Shown: positions 36,986 to 50,329, counted from the stretch's first letter. The stretch: 64,000 nt of DNA from Scatophagus argus (GCF_020382885.2 NC_058506.1:14486318-14550317); one strand, 5' to 3'. The notes: generated by a model not told the origin, from the sequence alone. Program-made: numbers and translations.

Positions 36986-39900
36986 TTAATTCTCCACCGG
37001 TGTGGGCTCTTGCGGCACTGAAGCCACTCCTTCCACTGCCTCTGGTGTGTGCCCTGGACTTGGTGGCTCTGGTTGCGGTGGCTGGCTGAGAATGACCTGC
37101 ACTACATAGTCCCTGGAGATGTTGAGTTGGTCCAAGCGCAGCCTGTCTGTCAGTGGCCGACCTGAGAAAAACCAGCGTTGGGTTGCGGCAGGCACGCCCT
37201 CGTGATTTTGTAGGCGGCGCTTCATCATGCCCACTGTGTCCGTGGAACGGACCACCAGCCGGAGGTCCCGACCTGTGGAGAGCCGGAGTCGAAGCTGGCA
37301 CTCCCCTCCTGAGGCGGGGTCGCTGGCGCTACCCGTAGATGGGTCCGCAGCCCCGGAGTCTGGATCTGAACCATCAAGTTCTTCAGAGCGCTCTTCAATC
37401 ATGTTGACAGGAGGAGAGAGGCAGTAGACGGGCAGCTGGTATCGATTCCCGAGTTCATCATAACATTCAGTCAGAACTCCTGGAAGAGTGGGGGGAAAAA
37501 AAAACAGCGACAAGGCTCAAACTTGATAAATGCTCAAGACTTTTTTCTTCTTCCCCCTTTTCATTTCCTGATAACATTATCATCTTCAGCTTCACAGAGC
37601 ATGTTTTAATGCATGGTTTGTGATATTATAAATATTCACATACATCATATACAACATGTTACAGCTTCCTGTAACCTAAACTATGCATGCATACAACACT
37701 GTGTGCGGGCATAGTTTTGTTTAGTACATAAGGTAAATGTTTAACTGGGAAATTCCAATAATAAGCAGTTAAAAACTACAGTGAAAACTTCGGGTAACCC
37801 CTCAAGTTTGCCCTTTTTAAATGAAAGTTCTGGATAAGTCATTATTCATTATTGTATTTATAAACTAAAAGTCAAAAGATGATACAGTTTTTCCATTTAA
37901 CAAAGCCAAAATCTGACATCCAATTCATTTTGCCTTTACAAAGATGAAATGGAGAAACGAGAGTCCAACCGAGCTGAAAACAAAGACTGAGGAAAGATCA
38001 GTGAAAGCAGGAGAAAAGGGAATGTCATTTTCTGTTGGCGTACCATATTATGTCATCTCTATGATTCAGATACAGAGTAAAGAGTTGGTGGAGAGAGGGG
38101 AAAATAAAATGTAGTGAAGAGGTCACATCGTTTCCCAAGCAGAAACTTAATACTGTTGCAATGAAGGGGGGGGGGGCCCTAAAGGGGATTTCAGACAGGT
38201 CCCGTTGTGTTTCTTCCTTTTGATTTCAATCCAAAATCAGACAATTTGTCCACAACACTTCGTCTTCTTAGTAGTTTTTAAAAAATTGTAATGATGTTGA
38301 CATTCTGAAAACCAAAACCAAATAATTTTACGACCAGAATGAGAACTCTTTCCACAAAAGCAAAGAACGCACATTCACAGTCACATTTTTGTAAACAGCA
38401 TTTAAAAGGTCACAGTTTTGTTTTTTTTTTAAACTTGAACTGCAGCATGAGCCACTTGCGAGAGTTTTGTTGAAGGTGAGACCGAGATGAGTCAGCAGAG
38501 GCCCACAGGATGCTGCTTTCTGTTCTCTAGATAAGTGGCTGCTGTGGTCAAGATGCCACGCTTTACCTCAGATCATGGTCTACCAGAGTGAATGGGAAAG
38601 TGACAGAGTGAAAGGTCCAAAGGAGTGAAAGGTCCAAAGAGCGAGATTAAGAAGTGCAGAGGTTAGTCCACCTCCAATATAACCTCTCTATATTGTTACA
38701 AAAAGTTTTGAACATGACAGCCAAATAATTAGCTGAAATAACCAACAGTGTGACTTAACCAGTATTTTGAAGTATGAAAATTCTCCTCAGTGACATGACT
38801 GCAATACCAACATGTGCAAATAAAACAAAGAATTCAGATTCACCAGCCACAGTGTGGCTGACAATCTGGCCTCACACATTTCAGCTTACTGACAACACAA
38901 CTACAGTCAAGGTTGTTAATTATTCCTTAAGACGGTAAGTTTACAATTACAGGTGTATTAAAGTCCAACTGACATCACATTTAGTTACTGCTTTTTGTTA
39001 TAAACTGCTCTTAAAGAACTCAAAGAAAAGAAACCCTTTAAGACAGCGTAGAAGAGTAAAAGTTTGGTAGTACATATGTAGTATGTATGTATGTATGCAT
39101 ACAGTATACATGTGATGGATGGACAGACTGTTGTTCGTCTTGCTGAAGGTAAGGATTACACCAGCATCTAAATGGAACAAAGTGACATGTGCAGGTATGT
39201 TTACATAATGTCTAATGTGCTGCACCTTAGCAGCCAATTATCTGCGTAGCCTGCAGGTGTTAGCAGTGTGTTCTAAGTCTGAGTGCTGTGAAGCAGGCTG
39301 ATGTCTGGCCGCCGCCACTCAATTGCTAAAGATTTGACAGACATGAAACAGATACTCTGTGTGAATTGAAATATGTAAACTCCACATTATATTATAGTTA
39401 TATATTTTGTTAATTTGTGTAGTTACATTATACCAAATGTTTCCAACAATGTTCACACCAAGAAAAATCTGTAATTTTATTCAAGGTGTGTTTCATTTGG
39501 TCACCTTTCGCTATAAGGAGTCGATGAACCTGACTAAATGTCACGTGAATAAAAGTTTAAATCATTAACTAATTCATGAACATTTCTGCCTGTGTCAAGT
39601 AAGATTTTCATCGACAATGGGCTGTTTAACTATGAAGATAGCAACTCACATGATCCCACTCTGCTTTACATCTTTTTCCAAGTGGCAGAAATTACATACT
39701 GCGCATTTACAGTCTATTTCAAGGTCCACTGTGTAGGATTTAGTGGCATCTCGCAGTGTAACTGAACACCTTTCATCTCATCTTTCCCTTCGAAAGAGGA
39801 ACAGTCCTATCTCGAGGTAGTGCTTTGTTTGTCCATTCTGAGCTGCTGTCGAAACATGGCAGTGCAACGTGGTGGACTTCATGGAAGAGGACTCTCTCTT

Positions 39901-42900
39901 TAGATACAAAAAGCAAATGCTGTGGTAACAAACAAATCCAATGAAAACATGATTATGAATATTATATTTCATTTCTGCCCCAAAATCTTGCAACCTGGAC
40001 CTTTAAATTCCTTTCATATATCAGTGAGATACCAATACAGACTAAATGTAGGCTAAGTAAAGGCTAAATATCTGGAAGCTGTCACTGCCAGTGTAACAAA
40101 AGCAAAAAACAAATAGAAGATAAATGTTAAACATGATTCACTGACAATGTATAAACACGATCTGAACAATATTTGTACGTCTCACTTGCTTTTTCCCCAC
40201 TTCAGTTGGCTCCACCTTAGTGTTTATCCTTCAGCTGACAAATGCTAATAGATTCCAGGTGGTGCTAATGTCTTTGGTTGAGGGATTTAATTAAAAAAAA
40301 AAACAAGAGTTCAGACTGGATGGGGGCTTAGATTACATTTTATGATCAAAGCAAGAAAACATTTGTTGACATGTAAGATGCTTTGTTGCTGCAGAGCTGT
40401 TTTGTATGTCCTCAGTCTCAGTTATCGCTGAAGTAATGTACAATATAATGATGTAAATCAGTAACATTTTCATTTGTTGCAGGTTGAATGGAAGCCAACA
40501 TGTTGACCAACAGCTGATGCAAATGGATCCAGTCGTCAGCTTCAGAGTCACTTTAAATGACCGCAAATCAACTTGGTCCATATCTCAATTATATACAGTG
40601 GAAAAATAAGCCGGTTGATAAGTGAAAAGTCTCCATTATAAATGCAGTGGGAGTTTTAAGAAACTTTAAATACTCTGCTCCGTTTCCTGAATGGCAACAA
40701 CAAAGTCTGGACTACATAGTAATGGAGATAATTCAAGCTTTTAGCAGACTTTGGAGGATCACAGATTGCTTCGAAAAGCTAATGTTTTAACAAGTTCGTC
40801 CCACAGTGACCAAATGTTTTTTGAGGGGTTTTGAGTCATTTGTCAATATGTATACTTTGCATATTTGCACGTCTGCTACCAAAAATCACGTAAAAATTAG
40901 GATTTGTCCAATACTTTTGTGTTTATAAAAAAAATACATGCACAATTAATTACATTCCTATCAGCTCTTTGTGAGCATGCAAACATGCTAAACTAAGTCA
41001 ATATCACTGTATGTTAGCATTATGATGTAGCTCAAAGCAAAGCCTCACAGAGCTGCTAGCCTTTCTGTGGACTTTTGTCAAACGGAGTATGTTGAGTAGT
41101 ATTCTCTTCTGCTGCAGAATACAATGGGTGGTGTGACTCTGTCCATTTGGTTCACTCAGGTAACTGTGCAGACGTGACTGCCAGCTACACAGCACATTTA
41201 ATACTGAACAGAAGCTAATTCTTAATAACATCCTTATTACACTATATTAATGTAAGATATAACTGGTAATGCTGAATGAAATGTGATGAAAATATTTTCA
41301 AATTCTGCAAATCCAGGAACCGATTAATCTCGGAGTTATTGTCAGCTACTGACTAGCATCTTCTTCTATTGGCTAAGATGGTGGAACAAGGCCAAGACTG
41401 TATAATGAAGCAATCAGCTGAAACTGGAATGCTGAAAGAAAATAAAAGGGGAAACAGAAAGGTCTAAAGTGGCGAGTGGTAAAAATATTTGAGCGATCTG
41501 GCAGGTCTGTACCAGAGTCCTAGATGAGTGAAATGATGATGTCAGGCCTGGGGAATCCACAGCTGCAGCCCAGCAGGATATGATCTGACCTGGATAAACT
41601 ACTGAAAGGAATGGAACAGGACAAGACATGGACTATGTTTACATGCATGAAAGGCAGGTCTGCTGGCAACGACAATAGCAAAAATCATGTTCAGGTAGAG
41701 CAGTTTTTCTCTTTTTCAAAATTTGACATTTTGTCTCTACGTTGGCCTACTAACAGAATAAATCTGCCTGCCTCTGCTTTCCTGCAGAGGAGTTGAACTA
41801 CAAAAAGGCAAGAAAAAGTGCATGTTACTAGCTTCCCCCGAAGAAAGAACTGTCTTTCATAAACAGGAACAAAAAAATAATCCAAAGTTAGATTTTAGTT
41901 AAATGACTTCAAATACACACAAAACATGATGCTGGCAATGGATAACAAGAATGAGGTCCTTACATGGACATGTTTCATAAGAGAACAAGCAAGTCATCTA
42001 AGCCTGCTCTGACATAATGGGAATTAGTATTCAATCAGCTCAAGATATTTACTTTCACTGACACTTCTGGACGAAACTGAGAATACCGCCACTGGGGCAA
42101 CACAAAATTCACATGAAGACATTTTCAAAAGAATATGATGGCCTTTCCTCAGTGGAGCTCATACAATTCTGAGGTGATGTGAATTTGAAATAAAGAGAAT
42201 GACACACATCCACAAATAAAAAGCCTGTTAAAGCAGCTGATAATCACTGTGCGGAGATGTTGCCAATGTTATCAATTTGCTCTATGTAGATGCTCTCCAG
42301 TGTTTTTTAGAAGACGTACAATCTTTGGTATACCTAGTGATAACCTCTTTAAATCCTACTTTCAAGAAACCAAGTACATGCCCCCTTTCATTTATTATTC
42401 ATTTATTCCTTCCACAGTGTATACCTCCCAATAGCTAAAGCCTAAACTCTAAAATGCAGTCACTGAGTACACTTAAGAGGTTCAACATTTTTAACTCCTT
42501 TCACCTGCAGGCTGTATGATGTAAGTGCTTGGAATCAGGTCCAGATTTGCCGAATATTCAATTACTGTGTAAGCTAGCAAAATAAGCCAGCGCAGAGGGC
42601 ACTGACAGAGAGGTGAATAGTGATGTCAGATCAGACATTTCAGATGACAAACTACAGAGGACTACAACTGTCTTTTTATTAGCTTAACCCCACACGCAGT
42701 TTCAAATCTTTAAAAAAAAAATAGCTCTGGAGAACTTGGGACAAGGGAGAATTCTTGAGCTGGTAATCATCAATTGCACTTTCCCTACACAAAGCAGCTG
42801 TATTTCATGGAGAGCAAAACAAATGCCATGGCGTATCTGTTACGTCTACCATTGTGTAAGTGTGTATTACCATGTGGCAGTGTGATGCTGGCGCCATCAA

Positions 42901-43717
42901 GGATGGCCTGAGCCAGCGGGTGGTCATTGCTCTCAAAGGCGCTGGCCGCAGCCCGCAACGCATCCCAGATCTCCTTCCGGCCCTCGAATGCTGGCGCCGT
43001 ATCCCAGAACTCATCTCTCTTGCTGCGCAGCTGGCCTTCCGTCATCGGGTAGTCACTTTTCCATTTAGGCCGCTCTCTCTTCAGGGGCTGGTTACGCCCT
43101 AGAGCCACTGGGAGGGAGGACGAGAGATGGAGAGAGGAGAAAGACAGGAGGAGGACAGGAGGGTGGGAGAGGAGATGAAGCAGAGGAACCAGAAAGGAAA
43201 GAAAAAAGACACACACGGAGATTGCGAATGAGGGATGTGAGGAAATAAATAACAACAGGATAGATGAAATAACGCAGGGGAAGTGTGAGAGGGAGGGATA
43301 AATGAGATAAGAAAATAAGAAAGACGGGAACAAATGAGGATGTAGGGAAGAGAGAGCAGCGAGATGTGGAACCGAAGATGACAGTCAGAGAAAGAAGGAG
43401 GAGAATACACAGAGGATAAAAATGATAAGAAAGAGGGAATAGAAAGAGTTAGGATTTATAAGAAGCATTGGTCTTTCAAGATTACTCAAGTACACATCTA
43501 AACTGAGATGACAGATTAAATGTCAGCCTACACCATCACATGATATATACATGGAGCATACACACATGCACAGCCTGACTGAAGTGTTATGTTTCTAAAT
43601 CCAGTTAAAAGGTTGGGGTTACAGAATCTCACAGTAGTCCATCTGCACTAGAATGGCTGATGAATAACACCATCTGGATCAGCACCGAAGGGGACGACAG
43701 GTATAGGACAGCCTGTA

Positions 43718-43755
<38 letters not shown>

Positions 43756-45688
43756 TGCGCACATGCAACACACAGCCAGAGGAGAGGAGAGAAGAGGATG
43801 GCAGATCAAGGTGTTGAGTTACACCTGCTGCTGGTACACATGTTCCCTGATGGTCACATGGACTATGACCCACTCTGATTACACAAACCTTCAACTGTCA
43901 AATGAGACCTTTAACTGGTTACAATGAGGCAGAAATACTTCCTGAATTGAATTTCTGTGAATGTATACATGTATGTCATGACCAATTTCACTGCTTGGCG
44001 TGTGTCCATCCTTCCACATTAGCCCACTTTTCGGCTCAACTCTCTGCCCATAATTTACTAATTTACCTTAATACACTGTAGCCTAATTCTGTGCCGTTCA
44101 GTAATTCCCAGAAATCATTAGGGATGTAAGTAGGCCAGTAGGTGAAAAGATGACTTTATAGAAAAATATCAATACACTTTAACTGATTAAACCCAGCTAC
44201 GATGCATGCTTTAGGGAAATCAGATTTGGATGTCAGTCATAATCGAGGTGTCGAGAAACGGCTGCTTGTTTGCATCCATTTTAATACTGCATAGCTTCTT
44301 GTTACCACACACACACACACACACGCCTTCACAGATAAAGGGATCTCTGAAACCTGTTTGTGACATCTAGACAGGCTGGATGTCTGAGAGATCATCAAAC
44401 AAGTTGCAAAGATAGATGCAGGAGAAAAAAAGAAGACATTAAGCAAGACCAGTTTTTAGCTAAGCATCTCTAAGCATCTGCACCAATGTGGCTCTATCTC
44501 TCAGTCTGTGATTAAAATAAGTCACTGGCCTGTAGGAGGACCCTTAAACCAGACATCAAGTAAACAGCAGTAGAAACTTGTCTAACGTACATCCTCAAAA
44601 ACTCCTGGGGTTGTGGTTAATATCTAAACGTGACATCCCTGATTAAATTCCAGGCAGGAGGGTATGTATATGTCAATTTTTGTAGCATCCCACACCCTCC
44701 AGATTAAAGCAACACATCTTGATGGCTCAACCAGTTATGCGAGTTATAGTTTCACCAGAAAATAAGCGATATACTCTAAAAATAACCTTTCTTTCCCAAT
44801 CATATTTTCATCCCCAAAGTCACAGCTTAAATAATCATGCCCCATAACCCGAGACATGACATGCACTTCTGTTTATTGCTTCATAAATACAATAAACCTG
44901 ATGTGTTGTAGTCTCGGAGTCTGACTCTGCTCTGACTGCATGGTGCTTACTGCTCCCAGGCCTTGTTTGTTCACCAAGGCAGTAAAACTATAACATTACA
45001 AAACAGGCTCTCTTTAACATAAAGCTAAAGCTGAATTTAAGTTTTGACACCTTCTCCGCTTACCTAACCGAACTCTTGCAGCACTAAACATGCCCCAACA
45101 CCTCACTGACACAATAACAAAAATTATCAATAAAAAAAACAAGTCTTACAATAAACAGTAGTGCGGCTTGTGTTAAGCTAAAAGTACCTAACTCTCAGTC
45201 TCTCGCCAGGGAGTCGGCACATAATTCAAATCAGACTCTATCACTCCAGTGTTTCCTTGCATGCCATCGCCGTCTGTGACCCATATTTGTTATGCAGAAC
45301 AGCTAGCAAGCTAACTACGCTATGTTTTAGCCGGCTAGCTTAGTCAACACCAAAGAACAAAGGGAGGCAGCGTCGCACAGTAAATATTTCCTAGTTTATA
45401 AAGTAGCGACGAGGCGTCATTTATCGCTTCTGGGCCCGCTGTGTGGAGCCAGATACCCGGGAGGGCTGCTGTGTCTGTCTCCGGCTCTGTCTGGCTCGGG
45501 TATAAAGGGAAGGGAAGGAGACCTCCAGCCAGGACAACATGCAGAAAGCCTAGAGGAAGCCCCCATCAAACGCCAAACGTGTAGGCACTAAAAGACGTCG
45601 ACAGGCCACGTAAGTTACCTCCAGTGCCGTCCGAGTTCTCGTTTAAGCTGCCCGAGGAGTCGTGGTGGCTCCCGACACAGCCACCCAT
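36986..45688 (-). CDS. ubtd2: Ubiquitin domain-containing protein 2
   Basis: Three coding exons: 45619-45688 (ATG at 45688), 42871-43107 and 36986-37479 (TAA). They total 801 bp = 266 aa. The protein starts [20 protein letters not shown]: Gly2 suits N-myristoylation and Cys4 palmitoylation. The helical N-terminal domain follows ([37 protein letters not shown]), then [20 protein letters not shown], and a C-terminal ubiquitin-like fold at about 162-238 ([43 protein letters not shown]) ending PTPVEN as in human UBTD2. UBTD proteins bind ubiquitination machinery; a precise role for UBTD2 is little defined. It is about 30 residues longer than human (234) through a Ser/Asp/Gly linker (about 134-161) and a Pro-rich insert near the C-terminus. 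The N-terminus separates it from ubtd1. Confidence 0.95.
38606..38639. repeat. Exact 17-bp tandem duplication
   Basis: The unit GAGTGAAAGGTCCAAAG occurs twice head to tail with no mismatch. Confidence 0.9.
39721..40004. mobile_element. Short non-autonomous element with inverted termini, copy 1
   Basis: Begins AAGGTCCACTGTGTAGGATT and ends CCTGGACCTTT, so the outermost AAAGGTCCA bases are inverted repeats. The interior shares blocks in order with copy 2 (60556-60885): AACTGAACAC, TTTGTTTGTCCATTCTG, AAACATGGCAG, GGAAGAGGAC, GATACAAAAAG, GTAACAAA. About 284 bp, no coding potential. It is a family widespread in fish genomes by my recognition. Confidence 0.7.
43108..45618 (-). other. ubtd2 intron 1
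   Basis: A 2.5 kb intron with a (GT)n at 43720-43753 and an (AC)n at 44308-44325. A GA-rich purine run (43110-43440) lies next to exon 2 and gives the acceptor an unusually long pyrimidine-rich upstream region on the transcript strand. Confidence 0.7.
43720..43753. repeat. (GT)n microsatellite
   Basis: Uninterrupted GT dinucleotides in ubtd2 intron 1. Confidence 0.95.
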
Positions 45689-46000
45689 GGATGTTTCGGC
45701 ACAGCAGCCCGGGCTAGGTAGCTCACCCCCCGGCCCACAGCTAGAGCTACATCCACTAGCCCCCCTCTATCTCGTTTTTCCTCCACCCCCCCTTCCCTTC
45801 TTTCCGTCCTTCCCTCCGTTCCTCCCTTCCGTCCTTTCCTTTCTCCTCGTTTCCTCCTGTCCTCCCTTTCCCTTTTCCTTCCTCCCTCCCTTCTTCCTCT
45901 TAGCATTGGTGGGGCGCAGCAGGCATCATCTTCTTCATCACTGGGGAAGGCGGAGAAAGAAAGAAAGAAAGAAAGGAGGGAAGAGAGGCTCACCTCGTTA
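45689..46000 (-). promoter_or_regulatory. ubtd2 leader/promoter with a long purine-rich (GGAA-type) tract
   Basis: From 45775 to 45900 the plus strand is almost pure pyrimidine, so the transcript strand is purine-rich with many GGAAG/GGAGG units. A (GAAA)n run on the plus strand lies at 45955-45976. The block lies 90-290 bp upstream of the ATG; the start site itself cannot be placed. Confidence 0.45.
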
Positions 46001-46124
46001 GAAGGTGACCGACAGAGTAATGAGATGGAGAGAACAAAGAAGTGTACTGTGAGAAAAAAGGATGGCGTCTTCCTTCTTCAGTGCAGTTGCATAGTAAACT
46101 TTCAAATGTTAGAATATCAGCAGT

Positions 46125-46200
46125 TTTCAGAATCAACTTTATTGGCCAAGTAATTATGTTTACACGCAGTTGCACGCAGTTCCAAGAACAGAAACAAACA
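46125..46200 (-). repeat. Retroelement-like 3' tail, minus orientation
   Basis: The plus strand reads TCAGAATCAACTTTATTGGCC, AAGTAATTATGTTTACA. Read on the minus strand it ends GGCCAATAAAGTTGATTCTGA, a tail shared by many teleost non-LTR-type repeats. Only the tail is recognisable. Confidence 0.5.
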
Positions 46201-47038
46201 TCCAGCTCAAACAAAGATTTTAGGTTTTCATAAACAATTAAATAAGAATGTGGGCGCAAGTAGGTAAGAAAATCATTGCAAATGCATATAAAATCAATGA
46301 ATATTGACATCTGTTTTATTTTGTAAATTGTTAAGACAGCAGAGTGCAGGAATAAACATTGAATGATTAATGTAAGAGGTTACTTGACATAGTATATGCA
46401 GCATATATTTAACAATGATAACAATTATCATGCACATGTTTGAAAATGGTGTGCATTTAAGCTACAAAATCTATAATTTATCATTTATCATTTGTATGTG
46501 CTGCAGGGTTATTGCACATGGACGGTTTTCTGACGCTGTGCCACTGGCGTTGGGGTTTTAGCACACTAAATGTGCTGCGTTGGTAGGTTTCACAACACAG
46601 CTGAGTGAAATGGTTTCATTGTTCTTTTCTATTCTGGTCTCCTCCTTCGGGTTTCAGTGGTTTTGATTAATCAAGTTGTTGATTCAAACGAGCACAAAGT
46701 TTAGATTTATTTGTTTATTTATTTTTACAGGTTTGCAGATAAAAATCAGATGTTACAACAGGCAGAATAAGAGATACTTATAGTGCTGCCTATTCTGTTC
46801 TATTGTTGTTTCACTTGCAGAGAGGACTTTGTTATACTCTCAGGAGCTTTTAAGTTTTAGCACATATTTTTTGCATGATGTTTGCTCTTCTCTTCTCTTC
46901 TACTCAGTCTGTTTCTGTATACGAATGCCTCAGTGTTGCTCCACATGAACACACTCCTGCCGGGTCAGTTTCTTTAGGAGTGTCCAAAAGAGACTTGAGT
47001 GTAATTTGACACACGCACATGGTCACTCATGTTCATGT

Positions 47039-47088
47039 ACACACACTCACACACACACACACACGCACGCACGCACGCACACACACCC
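47039..47088. repeat. (CA)n/(CACG)n microsatellite
   Basis: AC dinucleotides broken by three ACGC units. Confidence 0.9.
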
Positions 47089-47234
47089 AATAGCAACAGG
47101 ATCGCGAGGGTTATTTTACAACAAAGCTGTCTGGAATTACAAGTGTTTCCCATTGCTTGGAATGGGCAGAAGCCATGTGAGAGGTTACTTGGACTTTTTG
47201 CATTTCATTATTTATCGTTATTTTATTCTCTTTT

Positions 47235-47312
47235 TCTGTGTATGTCTGCTGCACCAGATGCCAAAACAAATCCCTTGTAGGTGGAGCCTACCTGGCAATA
47301 AAAGTTTTTCTG
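47235..47312 (+). repeat. Retroelement-like 3' tail, plus orientation
   Basis: The block CTGCTGCACCAGATG ... AATCCCTTGTAGGTGGAGCC ... CTGGCAATAAAAGTTTTTCTGATTCTG is the same kind of tail as at 46125-46200 but in the opposite orientation. It includes an AATAAA-like signal of its own. Confidence 0.5.
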
Positions 47313-50300
47313 ATTCTGGAAACCCTTTTTTGATTGTCTGCATGACGTAATATAGTGTAACAACATTCAACAACATGATGCATTTCACATGTCACCACAC
47401 ACGCTGTGATCAGGGTCACCCTTTGAGGTTCAGCCGAATATTCTGCTGTCTTCTATGCACAGACTCCTACTCATGACATGCACATTACCTTTTAAATCAG
47501 GATGTTTGGTTTAGGAGGTGCTGCTGTGTGTTGCCTGAGGAGTGCAGCTCTTTTGGGGGTGAACGAGCGAGTTTATGTAACTGGTGCTTTCATACAGAAA
47601 TCTCAAACCCGCATTGTTATGTCTGAACAAGATTGAAAGGAGCTGTGAATGTGAATTAGCTTAGCGCTGTTTGTTCTCTGCTGCATTGTTAGATGCCTCA
47701 GTAACAAGTAAGAATAGGTGGTTGACTGGAGATGGAGAACGTGACAAATTAATTTCTGACATCTATAGTGACCTCTAGTGACCATAATGGACATTATTTA
47801 ATGTTCAGTATGGTCACAAAAAACACTCAAAACGTGTAATTTAAACATTTTGTCAAGATAAGGGAACACTCATAAAATTTAATGGGGGTTCTGAGACATA
47901 CTGTAGACAATATCTTGTGTAATGATGAAAATGAAAACACATTGTGTTACTTTTAATTACAGTATTAATACTTTTATCACCTTTCAGGTTGGGCTGGTAA
48001 GTTTGAAAACATAAGATCTATTTGTATGTGTGCATATAACCTTCTACATATTTTATCTTTATTAACTAAATAAAAGTGAAAGTTTTGGACTTTGAAAATG
48101 CTTGGTTTCTTGCAAATGTCCTTGTGTTATGAACAAAAATATGACCAGTGTCTTTGACTTTGCAGATAAATCAATTAAATATGTGATGCAGCTTTTACAT
48201 TTTAAGGTGTGATCACTCGGTCATTGATTGACTGATATTTGCTGCAATACAAAAGAATAATTGTGCAGTCTTCCCTTACTCGTACGTGACTCAGTCAGTA
48301 GATGGAGCTGGAGAGTCTGAACTGCAACCTGCGTTACCATTTTCTTCCTTCTTGCAGTTTTTGTGAGTGAATAAAACTTATTACATCTGCTATAGTGCTA
48401 TACCACCACCTTGTTGTTTTAGTCAAAGTCATGGCTGGTATTTTCAGCTGTAAACAAAAAAGCAGAAAATTGCAGAGAGCCACATTGCTTGTTCTCTCCA
48501 CAGCTGCTGAGGCTGTAATTGCTCAACTGTCTGTCTTGTCTGGAGGACAACCATTCACCAGACTTCCATTTCACAGACTGAGAAAAGGAGATAAAAAACA
48601 AAAGGACCCGACTTTTTCAGACACCGACCAGAAGCCTTTGCTTTTCACAGACTTTTGAAGTTTTTCTTTATCTGACATTTCTCTCTAATCTCTCTCTCTT
48701 GCTTCTTTAGCTATATACACCCTTTGTTATCCCATTTATCCTCTTCTTCAGCAGCCTCCGTTCCTTCCATGTCTTCCATCTAACCAACAGAGCAGCTGAC
48801 ACAGAGGTTAATAGGCTTGTCATTGATTTGCTCTCAACACTCGCAGAGTCCCAGAGAGTCCAGTCTTACATCTGCCATATCATCTATCTGATGCTGCGGT
48901 TCCAATTGTGTGACCATTTGAAGATGTTCAACTGCCCCATCTGTGTTGAAGATAAAGCTGCCAGTGGATCTATTGATTTACTGTTATCTGTCAAGCACTC
49001 CTGCACCCCTCCCCCAGCCAGCACCTATAACAACAATGTGTGCTTGATGATGACTAGAGAGGCCGGGCACTTTGGAGATTTTCGAATCATTCCCATCCAG
49101 CTGTGTGTGAAAGAGGCTGTCAGACTGCGCACTATTGATTGTTCTGTCATTGATTTACTATTACCTGCTTTGTCTGAACCAACTGCATCCCTCCGGCTGA
49201 TTCTCCACTGTGTCACACGTGCCTGATTACTAAAAGAGAGATGGAGACGTGGGACGGAGTGGGGCATAAGAAGCGAAAGGGGGTGAAGACTAAAAACCAG
49301 ACTGAGCATTTAAATACAAGACAAAATCATCATGTTGACTCTGAGGTGATGATGCTCCAGATGTAGCCACCACTGGGTACATCTGGCCTCTGTGGTTTTC
49401 CTTTTCTGTTTTATTTTATTAAAAGTAATTCTAGTTAGGTGACTATAAACTGGCTTTGGCCATATCTGTGAAGAGTTTTATAACAGCTACGTGTTTTTTG
49501 CAAAGCTGAATGCTCCTGGCTCCAAAGATATGGATCCTTTTGTTTACTTGCTAAAATGTTTTTTTTGCATCTGCCATGTAAATGCAGACAACAAGTAGCA
49601 TTATCGAGTTTATCTACATTAGTGCATTCCTCTTTGTGGTATCCGATACTTTAATTTCACACATACTAAACTTTACATGCTCTAAATTTTGAAACAGTGT
49701 TTGGCTGAAATCGACAAAATCGCGAATAACGGTATATTCTCATTTCAAGGTTACATGAAACACCATTTAGCAGAAGCAGAAAGAACACTGTCAAGTTTTT
49801 CTTTGATCAAATCAAATCAAATGGCTTCCCCTCCGTGGAAAACCGATGAAAGTGTGAAGTGAGCAGGATAGCACTAGCATTGAGCCCAGCATACTAGATT
49901 TTATGGTGAGAACGCTGGTGTGGACGGACAAGAAAAAGTGTGGAGATTGATCCCATCACACCTCCTGTGCACAGTGTTCCAAGCTAATTCCTAGCATCTG
50001 CACATACATTCATTGAGTGCTCTGTTTCATTTCCTGGCACAAGCTATTTTCTTGGAAAATATCAATATGAACTGCTGGGACTTGACAAGAACATTGATGG
50101 CTGCACCATTAGGAGAAAAAAATATGGAATTACTAAGATTTAAAACTGCATTGGGCAGGAATGACCTTCTGGCCCAAGAGGATAAATAACTTGAGGGCTA
50201 CTTTGAAAGAATTACTGTTGTAATTGCAGCAGTGGGAGATGTTGATGGAAAATTTGTGGCTTTAATTACTGAACTCCTCAGCAAAACACAGTGTTATGGT

Positions 50301-50329
50301 ATGTGTGACTGAAATTACCATCTCCCTAT

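Larger units (their letters stand above)
37480..42870 (-). other. ubtd2 intron 2
   Basis: A 5.4 kb intron. It holds a short inverted-terminal element (39721-40004), an exact 17-bp tandem duplication (38606-38639) and a poly-G run at about 38166-38177. No coding sequence is supported. Confidence 0.7.

Noticed and set aside
48785-49226. Long plus-strand open frame (132 aa) with cysteines
   Set aside because: No family recognised, no splice-linked neighbours and composition typical of chance; not called a gene.
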